Shown here in pieces: positions 11,201-54,800 of a stretch of DNA of 64,000 nucleotides. The notes below the pieces were generated by a model. The model was not told where the DNA came from. It saw only the letters and a list, made by a program, of their open reading frames with translations, and did not search any database. This DNA is from Strongylocentrotus droebachiensis (lineage: Eukaryota; Echinodermata; Echinoidea; Camarodonta; Strongylocentrotidae). The position numbers and the translations under genes are program-made. Each line of letters opens with the position of its first letter. Positions within the stretch are counted from its first letter, which is position 1. The stretch is from NCBI GenBank assembly GCA_035222895.1, contig JAVYIG010006805.1, forward strand, positions 1 through 64,000, read 5' to 3'.

Positions 11201-13290
11201 ATTAAAACTTTCCATAGAGACAAAATACATTAGTACAATACAGTGAAATGAAGGATTATCTTTCTCACTAGGGCTACTAGTGATCAATGGAAACAATCTT
11301 GCAAATGTTGGTGGTGCTGTAAGCTTTCAAGGATATTTCTGATGATATTGACCTAAAGGCTGTTGTGGTATGAATGGCCTTTTCATGATAGCCAACCCTT
11401 TTTACAAATAATTCTTCCTGTAAATATATAGAATTGTCCTTCTTTCCATATCAACCACCAAAATGTTGTGAACCATCATGCTATTTCTCGCTGACCTAGC
11501 AACATGTCCCATAGACACCCTTGCATTGGCTTTTTGGAGCTTCACATCATCAAACCTGTCTCAGGTTTGGTTACAAAAAGGGAGACAGTACGATGCATCT
11601 GTGCCATATTTTTTTTTAATTTCACCTAATAAAAGTAGAAGATGATTTTACAACTCAATTTCACCAAGTTTCTTGCAGCTGACTGATGACTAGCACAGAT
11701 CCCCATGTTCTGAACTACCTGTGCAGTTATTATCCTGATAGTCTAAAAATGCTTCACACAATGTGCCAATGTTTTTTACTCAGAGATGCTTAACCACACA
11801 TAGCTTTTCAACTTTCCAAGTAGGCCAATGAGTAGCAAAAGAGACAAGGTGAAAAGAAAAGAAATACCAACTTTTCACCTTGGTCAAATTTGGAAGGATC
11901 TTTATTGGCTGACTGAAAGTGGCTAAATGAGAAACTGATCTTGAAACAGTTATAATTGAAACAGTACAGGGATGACTGTGGAAGCTCAGCACACAGAAAT
12001 ACACAGTAGTATAGAAACAACCACCAAACTTTTGTTAGTCTACAACCTGTGTCTCAAGGTCCATTTCATTGTCGCCCCAATGGCCTCCAAGCTATGGAAC
12101 ATAGATAGATGGATAGATACCCACAAAACATGTATGTAACATTGTGCTTCGATTCCTTCAACAACAAAAAAGTGCTTATCACCAAAAAATAGATGGCAAA
12201 TAATAGAAGAAAGGGCAAATGGGGATAACAACCATTGGTAGTAAAGTAACTCTTTAAAAAAATGATATGTACCTCTAATTATCAGCAGTTTTGTTCCACT
12301 TCTTTGTTGGTGTGGTGGGCTGGGGGGATGGGAGGTGCTATGAGCTCAAACATAAAGCAACCAGGGGACTTTATATGAAAATGTATATGCAGAGTGACAG
12401 CTAACATAAAAATCGCTAGCACACTTGACTTGTGTTTTGAACCCACGATCTAACAGGTCAAAATCTTTACTGAAACCACTGAGCTCTGCACCTTCTCAAC
12501 ATTCTTTCCATGCCCCCCCCCCCCCTCAAAAAGCTTTCGGTTGATGTTACATTCTACTTTTTTTGGGTGGGGATGAATGGGTAATACAGGTGATAAAACT
12601 AAGTTTCTTCATCAGTTTTTTTTAAACATTCAGCCATCATAGTGCTAGTAAAAGACTATTCAAAAGTTGACTAAAGTTTTGATGCATGGTCAAACATCAT
12701 TTGATTATTGCTTGTGAAAAAGAAATAAAGTCCCACTTAGAATTACCTAGAATCCCTTTGCACCATGAGCAACAGCAACTTACAGGAGAAACAAAAGCAA
12801 ACTTCATGAGAGTTAACAAATGTCAGGGAATGGAAGATGAAAGAAAGAGAGAAGAGCTGGAAATATGATCAAAGAGAATATGATGAGAAGAAAGAAGAAA
12901 GAAAAGATGACAGATTAAGGAAGAGGAGAGAAGAGAAGAGAATTTAATAATTGGGATTATTGACAAGTTAGAAAGATTTCATGTGTCAGGTTCATACTCC
13001 CATGTGCTTGTTTTCATGTATTAAATGCCCTAGATGTACCCTTTGATCACTGGGCTAAACCCTAAGCACGTTGACACAAATTGAGGTTGCAATCCACCTT
13101 TCTTAAACAAAATTTCCATCTCCTGGTTTGCACAAACGCCAAAAAATAATTATAAAAAAAACACGGTTCAAACGCTGGAAGGAGAAATACCTATTAAAAC
13201 AAGATGAGGTTGTACGGTTTCACACAACGACGATGAGGAAAACGCTAGACAAACGGCTGCGGCGGCGGTGGTTAAAGAAGACGACATTCA
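8260..13290. other. Downstream of the SRPK stop: probable 3' UTR and intergenic DNA
   Basis: About 5 kb of mixed-complexity AT-rich DNA without supportable coding sequence. The side nearest 13290 is presumably SRPK 3' UTR. Several TTTATT sequences (AATAAA on the minus strand, for example about 9113 and 9375) could be poly(A) signals, but the end cannot be fixed. It also holds CT-rich tracts (8395-8500, 9938-9953), a C-run near 12515 and a SINE head near 12420. Confidence 0.4.
12420..12500 (-). mobile_element. tRNA-derived SINE head fragment
   Basis: The minus strand reads AGCTCAGTGGTT (A-box-like) and, about 35 bases on, GTGGGTTCAAAAC (B-box-like). These are the two internal RNA polymerase III promoter elements of a tRNA-like SINE head. 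The cloverleaf is too decayed for a tRNA gene and no body could be delimited. Confidence 0.4.
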
Positions 13291-43527
<30,237 letters not shown>

Positions 43528-44874
43528 CTGCAAGAAATAAGGAAAGAAGATTTTTATAAAATTGAAGATCCATTGGTATACATTGGGATGAGGGGGGATA
43601 CAAATTGACATCCCAATGTAGGATACCATGAACTGTTTACATGTCGTCTTGATAATCATAATGAAGTTTCCAAACAGGAAAATGGAATAATCTTAGTAAA
43701 CAATTACAAGAACATTTTAAAGCTTATATATGTGTAGATGAGGAAGAATCTACATGTACATTCCATACACACATTAATTGTTTAAAACAGATATGCCTTG
43801 TTGTCCAGTACTGCAATTTCTCATTTCAATTAAATATATAATTTCGATTTCCTGACACAGTCAGTAAAATGAAGCCTCTACTAACAACACAAATCATGCG
43901 ATTTCTGTTCACTGCCGCTGCAGCATTCATGGAGGCATTTCATTCACTCCTGAGGTTCCTATCATACATGATGAAAAGAGCGATTTTGACAGTGAGCGAT
44001 TATTGACAGGTCTGTTGGAACATCCAGACTGGGCTGACGTAAATATTTACATCACTTTCCCCAACAATAATCAATTGCCACAGAACGGATAGGTCGGAGA
44101 GGGACGTACTTCATTCATTGCTTCAAGAAAGGGGTACCGTCTTGTGAAGGATGAAGGACTACTTGACATTTACACTAATTAAACTACAGGGATTTTACCC
44201 TCAGGTGGTACAGGACGGGATTCATGTCAGACCCAAATTTGGAGGGAAATTGCATCGAGGGTAGGACATGCAAGATTTACAAACAATTATCCCTGATTAA
44301 GGGTTACAACACTTGTATGAATTGTGAAGGCATGTTGCAAGCCTTCCAGTCAAGAGAAAAAGCTCAAATAACTTAAGTGGAGTCTCCTTTAAAAAAAAAA
44401 AAGGTTTACTATTAAACATTAATATACAGTAGGCTTGCGGATGTACCAAGTGAAAGAGGGGGAGGATTGGAGAGCCCTGAAAAGGACTGTCGGTAATCTT
44501 TCTTTCTTCAGTGTGCGTGAAGTCCTGAAAAGGACTATCATACATTAATCTAAATTCACGGATGTTTCTTTCCTGGGGACCTAGTGACAAGGTATTCCAT
44601 TAACTTGTTATTAATGAATGAACTGCAATACTTGGAATCCAGTCTGCATACATTATGTGTTGCTATGTCGGGCAAGCCTTCAGGTTGTCATGAACAACAT
44701 TTGCTTCAATATGTTAGTAAAGCGGTATATTCATTGACAATCCCCTTTCAGCTTCACATGGGCATTTTCTCTGATCACATGGTTGGTCCCTATTTTGATT
44801 TTTACAACACCTACGACACATGCTCTGGTGACAAATGCGCTGTGGCCAATATCATACAATAACTGAATTACCAA

Positions 44875-45000
44875 CATCAACCCTGCATGAAACATTATAC
44901 CTAACTCTAAGCCTAACCTAAAATCCAATCACAAAGCCTAATACCAATCTTGTATCTTTGACAAACTGAAGCCCAGATCAATTGTTGCAGGAGAACATTT
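44875..45000 (+). repeat. Dispersed CCTAAAATCCAAT-type repeat, copy 4
   Basis: CTAACTCTAAGCCTAACCTA then AAATCCAATCACAAAGCC, followed by TTTGACAAACTGAAGCCC and CAATTGTTGCAGGAG. Same order as the other copies. Confidence 0.55.
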
Positions 45001-46394
45001 GAGATCATTTCAAGCCCCGATTGTCCAATTGAAGACTGAACATTGAACATTTTAAAGTTACGTTCTTTCATGACCAACTCAAAGGCCAATTCAAAAAAAA
45101 AAATCTTCCTGAGTCTCTTTATCATGTCTGTACACAATACATGCACAGAGATTTTCAGGAAAGCAGACAGCAGATCAAAAAATACACCAAAGTAAACACC
45201 GCTGCAACGCTTCCCTCCATAAGGGAACCAACTAAGAAACTTTTCTCAACATTGAGCATGAAACCAGTCCAACTTGTCTATCACCTACCTATTGATAGCA
45301 GGGTAGAATTTCTTAAGCACTGCGATTCGTAATCGCTCAAACAAGCGATCTACAGCTCTAGATAACCTGTCCAGTTTCATTCCGAACCAATTCAAGAAAA
45401 TCCAGGAATAATTCCTCCACTGAAGAGCAAAAAATCAGACATTCAGTTTGACATAGGTAGACACATCTGCAGTAATATTGTGCATGGTGAGTATAAAAGG
45501 CAAGTCTTTATTGTGCTCATGATTTCAAAATTTAGACCTTTGGAATTTGGACTTCAAATTCTCGTCATCTGGTAGAGAGCACGCCCTACTCGACGATGGA
45601 TCACAAAACAAAGAGCATTACCAAGTTCAAGGGTGTATTCTTTATTGCTGCAAAACGTAGTTTTTACAACACCTGATAGACTACTTGAGATAAAAATCAT
45701 CTACTAAATAGCTCTTAACCCATTTGATAAGACTTTCTTGTTATAACACACATTTCTAGAAGCGCTAGAAGTACTTAATCAGCAGGAAGTAAAGTGACTA
45801 GAATTGCCCTCAAAATAAATCAAGATCTCATCAGTTTTGTGAAGATAAACAACATCTTGATATTTAAAGACAATTATGGAGTTTGGGTTTTCTTATTAAT
45901 CGTCACCAACACATGGATTGGTGGAAAATGAAGGAAAATAAAGGTCTTGGTGAATATGACACAAAAACAGCCTTATTACAGGAGATGGAATAATTTGTAG
46001 GGAAGTAAGTATGTTGATATACATCCTACAAATAACAAGTAAAAAAAAGGCATAGGTATTAAGTGACATTCAATCTAAAAGCAAAATAGGATTACAAATA
46101 TTCCAGCTTTAGGGTGCTGGCTAAATCCTCGAAAGAATCGCAGCATAGCGACACCATTGTTTAGAAAATCAGAGTCAGCCGTTCAAAGACAAAGGTTACT
46201 TTTGAGAGCCCCTAAATATGTAATTACCCTTGGATTGGGTAATCCCATCCAGGTGAATTTCTAAAGCAAAATCTTCTTTACGCCTAGTTTTCATCCATAA
46301 CTATCAAATAAATTTTTTTTCTCTGTGGATAACGAGAGATTGGACAGGCCCTATAAATGTCACATGACATCTTATCCCTTCCCATCATTCCCCT

Positions 46395-46412
46395 GGGTGA
46401 CCCAGGTCACCC
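46395..46412. repeat. Inverted repeat GGGTGACC-CA-GGTCACCC
   Basis: 8-base arms around a 2-base centre, equivalent to an everted pair of TGACC/GGTCA nuclear-receptor half sites. Function unknown. Confidence 0.6.
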
Positions 46413-46744
46413 GTTACTCCGTGAGACTCTTGGATGCACATCAGCATCCGATTGAGGTTTCTCTTTCTCTCCGAGTATCGATGCCCTCCCAAATAGGCAA
46501 GCAAATTGTCAACAGATTAGATACCACTTCCTTTCTCATCAGAACTATTTGCAGAGAGGCTATTTTGGCTTCAGAGCGATAACGATTGCTAGTTGTAAAG
46601 TGATGTAAGTAGGACAAGAAGAAATAGGTTTGCTTACATACTGGTATGCAGGGAATCATTTGTAGTGTACATTGGTAGCATGTATGATCACTGGTCATAG
46701 AACCTTTTTGTCATGATGTACGTTACCTTTTAAAATGGAGACCT

Positions 46745-46890
46745 GGGCCCTGTAGTATAAAGAGCTAGTGAGATACAATTGATTCAAATCAATCGCAACT
46801 TAAAATTAATCGCAATTATGTACTTAAGTCTTAACAGATAGGAGTTGTGATTGAATTAAATAAATTGCAACTCTTTATAAGACAGGGCCC
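46745..46890. mobile_element. GGGCCC-type MITE, intact ends
   Basis: Begins GGGCCCTGTAGTATAAAGAG and ends CTCTTTATAAGACAGGGCCC, inverted over about 20 bases with a few mismatches. 146 bp, palindrome-like interior with CAATTGATTCAAATCAATCG. Confidence 0.75.
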
Positions 46891-47235
46891 TGAAGAGATA
46901 AATGAAGGAGTTATGAGAGCTCTTATAACTATTTGGGTAAATCTAGCATCAATGCATCAACAATTCTTTTCAAGATATGAAAATAATTAAATCACTTTTC
47001 AAAATGAGTTGGTCTCTTAATATAATAATCACTGATATTTAATGGAATTACATAGAGGTTTGACAGAGGAAACGCCATTCTGATAGACTTACTATTTGTA
47101 TTCATTAAATTCAATATCACTGTTTCAAGATAAAGTACATGTACCTCCCCACTCCCCTCCCTCAGTAATCTTCTACTCTTTCTATTTCTCTTCTTAATAT
47201 TCTCCTTTTCTTATTCCCTTTCTTACCCTCTTTTT

Positions 47236-48830
47236 GCAATGACGAACCTTCGTCATTGCCTTGTTTTCGTTCACATTCTTCTTATTAATATTCTTACTTC
47301 TTCTTCCTCTTCTTCCTCTTCTTCTTGTCGTCCGGAATCCCATTCGCTTTGCACGTAGTGCTTGTTATTCCTATCCAGGTCCTTTCCTCAAGTCCTTTTC
47401 CTTTCAAATTTCGTAGGCATCATCTGTAGCATCTCATCAAGGTCACCTATTTTTTCGATTTTCGAGATCACTCATGCATGACCGTCCAGGCGCCATTTTG
47501 TCCGTTTCTGGTCCATTTTAAGGCCTTTATATCTTCCTTCCTATCTCCACTATCCTAGATCCTACAAACTTCTAACAAATTCCTCTAGATAGTCTGAGAG
47601 ATGTTCTTTCATCTGCGACGTATGACTTGACCTTCAAAATGCCATCTTCATACTCGAAATTCAAATCTAAAACCGACTCCGTCAAAAATCTCTCAAGTTC
47701 TTGAAAAATTGACCCCTAAATAATCTAAAACTGCCATAACTTTCTCATATAAATTCCGTTTTGTATTTAAATCTCACAGTATCTTTATCTCATAATTGCA
47801 CATAGCCATGCCAAATTTCACGCTCCAATGGCTTTGCACAACATAAATAGCGCCCTCTAAAGTTCTGGGAATTGGCTTTCTGTCTGTGGCCGTATCTCCA
47901 TAATGGCTTGTCAAACCCGTACCCTTTTTTGGATTTAGATACTTGAAGATATGCCCTTTCCAGCCATATACAAAATTATATACCCTATCACTGACCAAAT
48001 TTGAGAAAATTGCCCTCCAAATTCGCCATTTTCAAGAAAATTGAGTAATAACTTCAACTTGCTCTAAACCGGCGATCTTTATACCTACATCAATGAAACT
48101 TGGCAGACACATGTATCCATATACGTGACATCTGTCTGCTAAGTTTAGTAAATTGTAATGCCCTCTTTGCCAAGTTATCGCCAAAAATGATGAATTTACT
48201 ATGCTGTGCGTAATAGCGCGTTTGATGCGTGCAGTACGTTTTGCGCAGATGACAATGGTTTCAAACTGACCGCACTGAAGTGCCCTTTCGAATGATACCA
48301 AGTATGGTATATGTTCACGCAGAAAATTGTGAGTAAATCGCATTTGAACAAGGGTCACTATACGAATTCCGCCGAGTTTCCGCCCTATTATAACACGGCC
48401 ATGACGTCATTTTGTAAGACTGTTATTCGGTTGTGTTAGTATGGGCGGCCGTTCGTGCCAAAGCACGCGTCGCAACATGTTCATCATGCACCAAGTCCTA
48501 TTAGTTTTGCACGCAGTGCTTGCGAGCCCTTTCTAGATCCCTTCCTCTACTCCAATTCCCTTCAAAATTCGTAGGCGTAGTCTCTAGCATTCCTTCAAGG
48601 TCACTAAATTCTTCGTTCTCCGGAAACCCTCATGCGTGACCGTCCAGGCACCATTTTTCCGTTTCGGGCCGTTTTGGTGACCTTTCTTTCGCCCTAACTA
48701 TCTCCACTATCACAGAAGCTACAGACTTCTTACATATTGCTCTGGATAGTCCGAGAGTAGCTCCTTCGTTTGACACGTAGAAACACGGCGTCATTGCACG
48801 CACATCGTTGTGACACGATTGCATTTCTAG
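47236..48830 (+). mobile_element. Left arm: unidentified 1.6 kb element bordering the satellite array
   Basis: It starts with a perfect hairpin GCAATGACGAA-CC-TTCGTCATTGC (47236-47259) and ends GACACGATTGCATTTCTAG at 48830. A near copy in the same direction lies at 55461-57310. The first about 400 bases are repeated, diverged, as the last about 350: TTTGCACGTAGTGCTTG at 47350 against TTTGCACGCAGTGCTTG at 48505, and TCTCCACTATC blocks at about 47545 and 48690. No transposase or other coding sequence is evident. The 3' end has CTAG preceded by a small stem-loop (ATCGT...ACGAT) and is followed by T, as in Helitron-type ends, but no 5' TC signature is convincing. Family unknown. Confidence 0.75.
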
Positions 48831-51800
48831 TATTTTATTTGTGATCATGAACGTCGATCAAGGGGGGTCATCTGTCCGACTTCCTGTACAAGTATATACA
48901 GGAATTCGCGCTATATGCACATTCATGTGCATGTGGCTTTTCAAGATTGGTAGAGCGCATGCTTTCCGATAATAGGATCCCGAGTTCGAACCTTTCCCAC
49001 TGCCTTTTTGACCTTCATCAAAGCAATTTATCCACAATTATTGATGCCTTATACTCGGGTGTATAAATGAATACCCTGTAGGAGGTAAGACCCCTCATGT
49101 ACAAGATCTTCTCAATGCCCATGAGCCGCTTAGGAGGATTGCTCCCCAGGGAGTTGAGATGGTGCACACAATGTGCGCTGGCTTGCATTGTTTCCTATGA
49201 CCGGGTTAATAATATCATTGTAAAGCGCTAATCATCCAAAATTGGCGCTATATAACTCGAAATATAACTTTTAATCATAACTTATTATAGTTATTATAGT
49301 TAACTGATATTGGCTTTAGTAATTATTACAATGCCTACGTTATTTAAGCACTTTGCAACTCCGAAACAAGAGGACACTGTAGTAACCACGATTAGACAGG
49401 GCTATGGGGACATTATATATGATTAGTATTTTATTTGTGATCATGAACGTCGATCAAGGGGGTCATCTGTCCGACCGTCCTGTACAAGTATATACAGGAA
49501 TTCGCGCTATATGCACATTCATGTGCATGTGGCTTTTCAAGATTGGTAGAGCGCATGCTTTCCGATAATAGGATCCCGAGTTCGAACCTTTCCCACTGCC
49601 TTTTTGACCTTCATCAAAGCAATTTATCCACAAGTATTGATGCTTTATACTCGGGTGTATAAATGAATACCCTGTAGGAGGTAAGACCCCTCATGTACAA
49701 GATCTTCTCAATGCCCATGAGCCGCTTAGGAGGATTGCTCCCCAGGGAGTTGAGATGGTGCACACAATGTGCGCTGGCTTGCATTGTTTCCTATGACCGG
49801 GCTAATAATATCATTGTAAAGCGCTCATCATTCAAAATTGGCGCTATATAACTCGAAATATAACTTTTAATTATAACTTATTATAGTTATTATAGTTAGC
49901 TAATACTGGCTTTAGTAATTATTACAATGCCTACGTTATTTAAGTACTTTGCAACTCCAAAACAAGAGGACACTGTAGTAACCACTATTAAACAGGGCTA
50001 TGGGGACATTATTTGTATATATATGATTAGTATTTTATTTGTGATCATGAACGTCGATCAAGGGGGTCATCTGTCCGACTTCCTGTACAGGAATTCGCGC
50101 TATATGCACATTCATGTGCATGTGGCTTTTCAAGATTGGTAGAGCGCATGCTTTCCGATAATAGGATCCCGAGTTCGAACCTTTCCCACTGCCTTTTTGA
50201 CCTTCATCAAAGCAATTTATCCACAAGTATTGATGCTTTATACTCGGGTGTATAAATGAATACCCTGTAGGAGGTAAGACCCCTCATGTACAAGATCTTC
50301 TCAATGCCCATGAGCCGCTTAGGAGGATTGCTCCCCAGGGAGTTGAGATGGTGCACTCAATGTGCGCTGGCTTGCATTGTTTCCTATGACCGGGTTAATA
50401 ATATCATTGTAAAGCGCTAATCATCCAAAATTGGCGCTATATAACTCGAAATATAATTTTTAATCATAACTTATTATAGTTATTATAGTTAACTGATATT
50501 GGCTTTAGTAATTATTACAATGCCTACGTTATTTAAGCACTTTGCAACTCCGAAACAAGAGGACACTGTAGTAACCACGATTAGACAGGGCTATGGGGAC
50601 ATTATTTGTATATATATGATTAGTATTTTATTTGTGATCATGAACGTCGATCAAGGGGGTCATCTGTCCGACCGTCCTGTACAAGTATATACAGGAATTC
50701 GCGCTATATGCACATTCATGTGCATGTGGCTTTTCAAGATTGGTAGAGCGCATGCTTTCCGATAATAGGATCCCGAGTTCGAACCTTTCCCACTGCCTTT
50801 TTGACCTTCATCAAAGCAATTTATCCACAATTATAGATGCTTTATACTCGGGTGTATAAATGAATACCCTGTAGGAGGTAAGACCCCTCATGTACAAGAT
50901 CTTCTCAATGCCCATGAGCCGCTTAGGAGGATTGCTCCCCAGGGAGTTGAGATGGTGCACTCAATGTGCGCTGGCTTGCATTGTTTCCTATGACCGGGTT
51001 AATAATATCATTGTAAAGCGCTAATCATCCAAAATTGGCGCTATATAACTCGAAATATAATTTTTAATCATAACTTATTATAGTTATTATAGTTAACTGA
51101 TATTGGCTTTAGTAATTATTACAATGCCTACGTTATTTAAGCACTTTGCAACTCCGAAACAAGAGGACACTGTAGTAACCACGATTAGACAGGGCTATGG
51201 GGACATTATTTGTATATATATGATTAGTATTTTATTTGTGATCATGAACGTCGATCAAGGGGGTCATCTGTCCGACCGTCCTGTACAAGTATATACAGGA
51301 ATTCGCGCTATATGCACATTCATGTGCATGTGGCTTTTCAAGATTGGTAGAGCGCATGCTTTCCGATAATAGGATCCCGAGTTCGAACCTTTCCCACTGC
51401 CTTTTTGACCTTCATCAAAGCAATTTATCCACAATTATAGATGCTTTATACTCGGGTGTATAAATGAATACCCTGTAGGAGGTAAGACCCCTCATGTACA
51501 AGATCTTCTCAATGCCCATGAGCCGCTTAGGAGGATTGCTCCCCAGGGAGTTGAGATGGTGCACACAATGTGCGCTGGCTTGCATTGTTTCCTATGACCG
51601 GGCTAACAATATCATTGTAAAGCGCTCATCATTCAAAATTGGCGCTATATAACTCAAAATATAACTTTTAATTATAACTTATTATAGTTATTATAGTTGA
51701 CTGATATTGGCTTTAGTAATTATTACAATGCCTACGTTATTTAAGCACTTTGCAACTCCGAAACAAGAGGACACTGTAGTAACCACGATTAGACAGGGCT

Positions 51801-54800
51801 ATGGGGACATTATTTGTATATAATATGATTAGTATTTTATTTGTGATCATGAACGTCGATCAAGGGGGGTCATCTGTCCGACTTCCTGTACAAGTATATA
51901 CAGGAATTCGCGCTATATGCACATTCATGTGCATGTGGCTTTTCAAGATTGGTAGAGCGCATGCTTTCCGATAATAGGATCCCGAGTTCGAACCTTTCCC
52001 ACTGCCTTTTTGACCTTCATCAAAGCAATTTATCCACAAGTATTGATGCTTTATACTCGGGTGTATAAATGAATACCCTGTAGGAGGTAAGACCCCTCAT
52101 GTACAAGATCTTCTCAATGCCCATGAGCCGCTTAGGAGGATTGCTCCCCAGGGAGTTGAGATGGTGCACTCAATGTGCGCTGGCTTGCATTGTTTCCTAT
52201 GACCGGGTTAATAATATCATTGTAAAGCGCTAATCATCCAAAATTGGCGCTATATAACTCGAAATATAATTTTTAATCATAACTTATTATAGTTATTATA
52301 GTTAACTGATATTGGCTTTAGTAATTATTACAATGCCTACGTTATTTAAGCACTTTGCAACTCCGAAACAAGAGGACACTGTAGTAACCACGATTAGACA
52401 GGGCTATGGGGACATTATTTGTATATAATATGATTAGTATTTTATTTGTGATCATGAACGTCGATCAAGGGGGGTCATCTGTCCGACTTCCTGTACAAGT
52501 ATATACAGGAATTCGCGCTATATGCACATTCATGTGCATGTGGCTTTTCAAGATTGGTAGAGCGCATGCTTTCCGATAATAGGATCCCAAATTCGAACCT
52601 TTCCCACTGCCTTTTTGACCTTCATCAAAGCAATTTATCCACAATTATTGATGCTTTATACTCGGGTGTATAAATGAATACCCTGTAGGAGGTAAGACCC
52701 CTCATGTACAAGATCTTCTCAATGCCCATGAGCCGCTTAGGAGGATTGCTCCCCAGGGAGTTGAGATGGTGCACACAATGGGCGCTGGCTTGCATTGTTT
52801 CCTATGACCGGGTTAATAATATCATTGTAAAGCGCTAATCATCCAAAATTGGCGCTATATAACTCGAAATATAACTTTTAATCATAACTTATTATAGTTA
52901 TTATAGTTAACTGATATTGGCTTTAGTAATTATTACAACGCCTACGTTATTTAAGCACTTTGCAACTCCGAAACAAGAGGACACTGTAGTAACCACGATT
53001 AGACAGGGCTATGGGGACATTATTTGTATATATATGATTAGTATTTTATTTGTGATCATGAACGTCGATCAAGGGGGTCATCTGTCCGACTTCCTCTACA
53101 AGTTTATACAGGAATTCGCGCTATATGCACATTCATGTGCATGTGGCTTTTCAAGATTGGTAGAGCGCATGCTTTCCGATAATAGGATCCCGAGTTCGAA
53201 CCTTTCCCACTGCCTTTTTGACCTTCATCAAAGCAATTTATCCACAAGTATTGATGCTTTATACTCGGGTGTATAAATGAATACCCTGTAGGAGGTAAGA
53301 CCCCTCATGTACAAGATCTTCTCAATGCCCATGAGCCGCTTAGGAGGATTGCTCCCCAGGGAGTTGAGATGGTGCACACAATGTGCGCTGGCTTGCATTG
53401 TTTCCTATGACCGGGTTAATAATATCATTGTAAAGCGCTAATCATCCAAAATTGGCGCTATATAACTCGAAATATAACTTTTAATCATAACTTATTATAG
53501 TTATTATAGTTAACTGATATTGGCTTTAGTAATTATTACAATGCCTACGTTATTTAAGCACTTTGCAACTCCGAAACAAGAGGACACTGTAGTAACCACG
53601 ATTAGACAGGGCTATGGGGACATTATTTGTATATATATGATTAGTATTTTATTTGTGATCATGAACGTCGATCAAGGGGGGTCATCTGTCCGACCGTCCT
53701 GTACAAGTATATACAGGAATTCGCGCTATATGCACATTCATGTGCATGTGGCTTTTCAAGATTGGTAGAGCGCATGCTTTCCGATAATAGGATCCCGAGT
53801 TCGAACCTTTCCCACTGCCTTTTTGACCTTCATCAAAGCAATTTATCCACAATTATTGATGCTTTATACTCGGGTGTATAAATGAATACCCTGTAGGAGG
53901 TAAGACCCCTCATGTACAAGATCTTCTCAATGCCCATGAGCCGCTTAGGAGGATTGCTCCCCAGGGAGTTGAGATGGTGCACACAATGTGCGCTGGCTTG
54001 CATTGTTTCCTATGACCGGGTTAATAATATCATTGTAAAGCGCTAATCATCCAAAATTGGCGCTATATAACTCGAAATATAACTTTTAATCATAACTTAT
54101 TATAGTTATTATAGTTAACTGATATTGTCTTTAGTAATTATTACAATGCCTACGTTATTTAAGCACTTTGCAACTCCGAAACAAGTGGACACTGTAGTAA
54201 CCACGATTAGACAGGGCTATGGGAACATTATTTGTATATATATGATTAGTATTATATTTGTGATCATGAACGTCGATCAAGGGGGTCATCTGTCCGACCG
54301 TCCTGTACAAGTATATACAGGAATTCGCGCTATATGCATATTAAGTGCATGTGGCTTTTCAAGATTGGTAGAGCGCATGCTTTCCGATAATAGGATCCCG
54401 AGTTCGAACCTTTCCCACTGCCTTTTTGACCTTCATCAAAGCAATTTATCCACAATTATAGATGCTTTATACTCGGGTGTATAAATGAATACCCTGTAGG
54501 AGGTAAGACCCCTCATGTACAAGATCTTCTCAATGCCCATGAGCCGCTTAGGAGGATTGCTCCCCAGGGAGTTGAGATGGTGCAGACAATGTGCGCTGGC
54601 TTGCATTGTTTCCTATGATCGGGCTAATAATATCATTGTAAAGCGCCCATCATTCAAAATTGGCGCTATATAACTCGAAATATAACTTTTAATTATAACT
54701 TATTATAGTTATTATAGTTAACTAATACTGGCTTTAGTAATTATTACAATGCCTATACGTTATTTAAGTACTTTGCAACTCCGAAACAAGAGGACACTGT

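Larger units (their letters stand above)
43528..47235. other. Upstream of the first visible SRPK exon: intron or 5' flank
   Basis: No exon supported. Contains a CCCTAA-type repeat (44875), a GGGCCC MITE (46745), an 8-bp-arm inverted repeat at 46395-46412 and a CT-rich stretch (47150-47235) that borders the composite repeat. Non-repetitive patches at about 43880-44130 and 46090-46330 could be regulatory. The initiator exon was not recognised here. Confidence 0.5.

Noticed and set aside
48930-49000. Possible genuine tRNA gene inside each satellite monomer
   Set aside because: B box and part of the A box are present, but acceptor and D stems do not pair well and the sequence continues into a SINE body, so it is a tRNA-derived SINE head.
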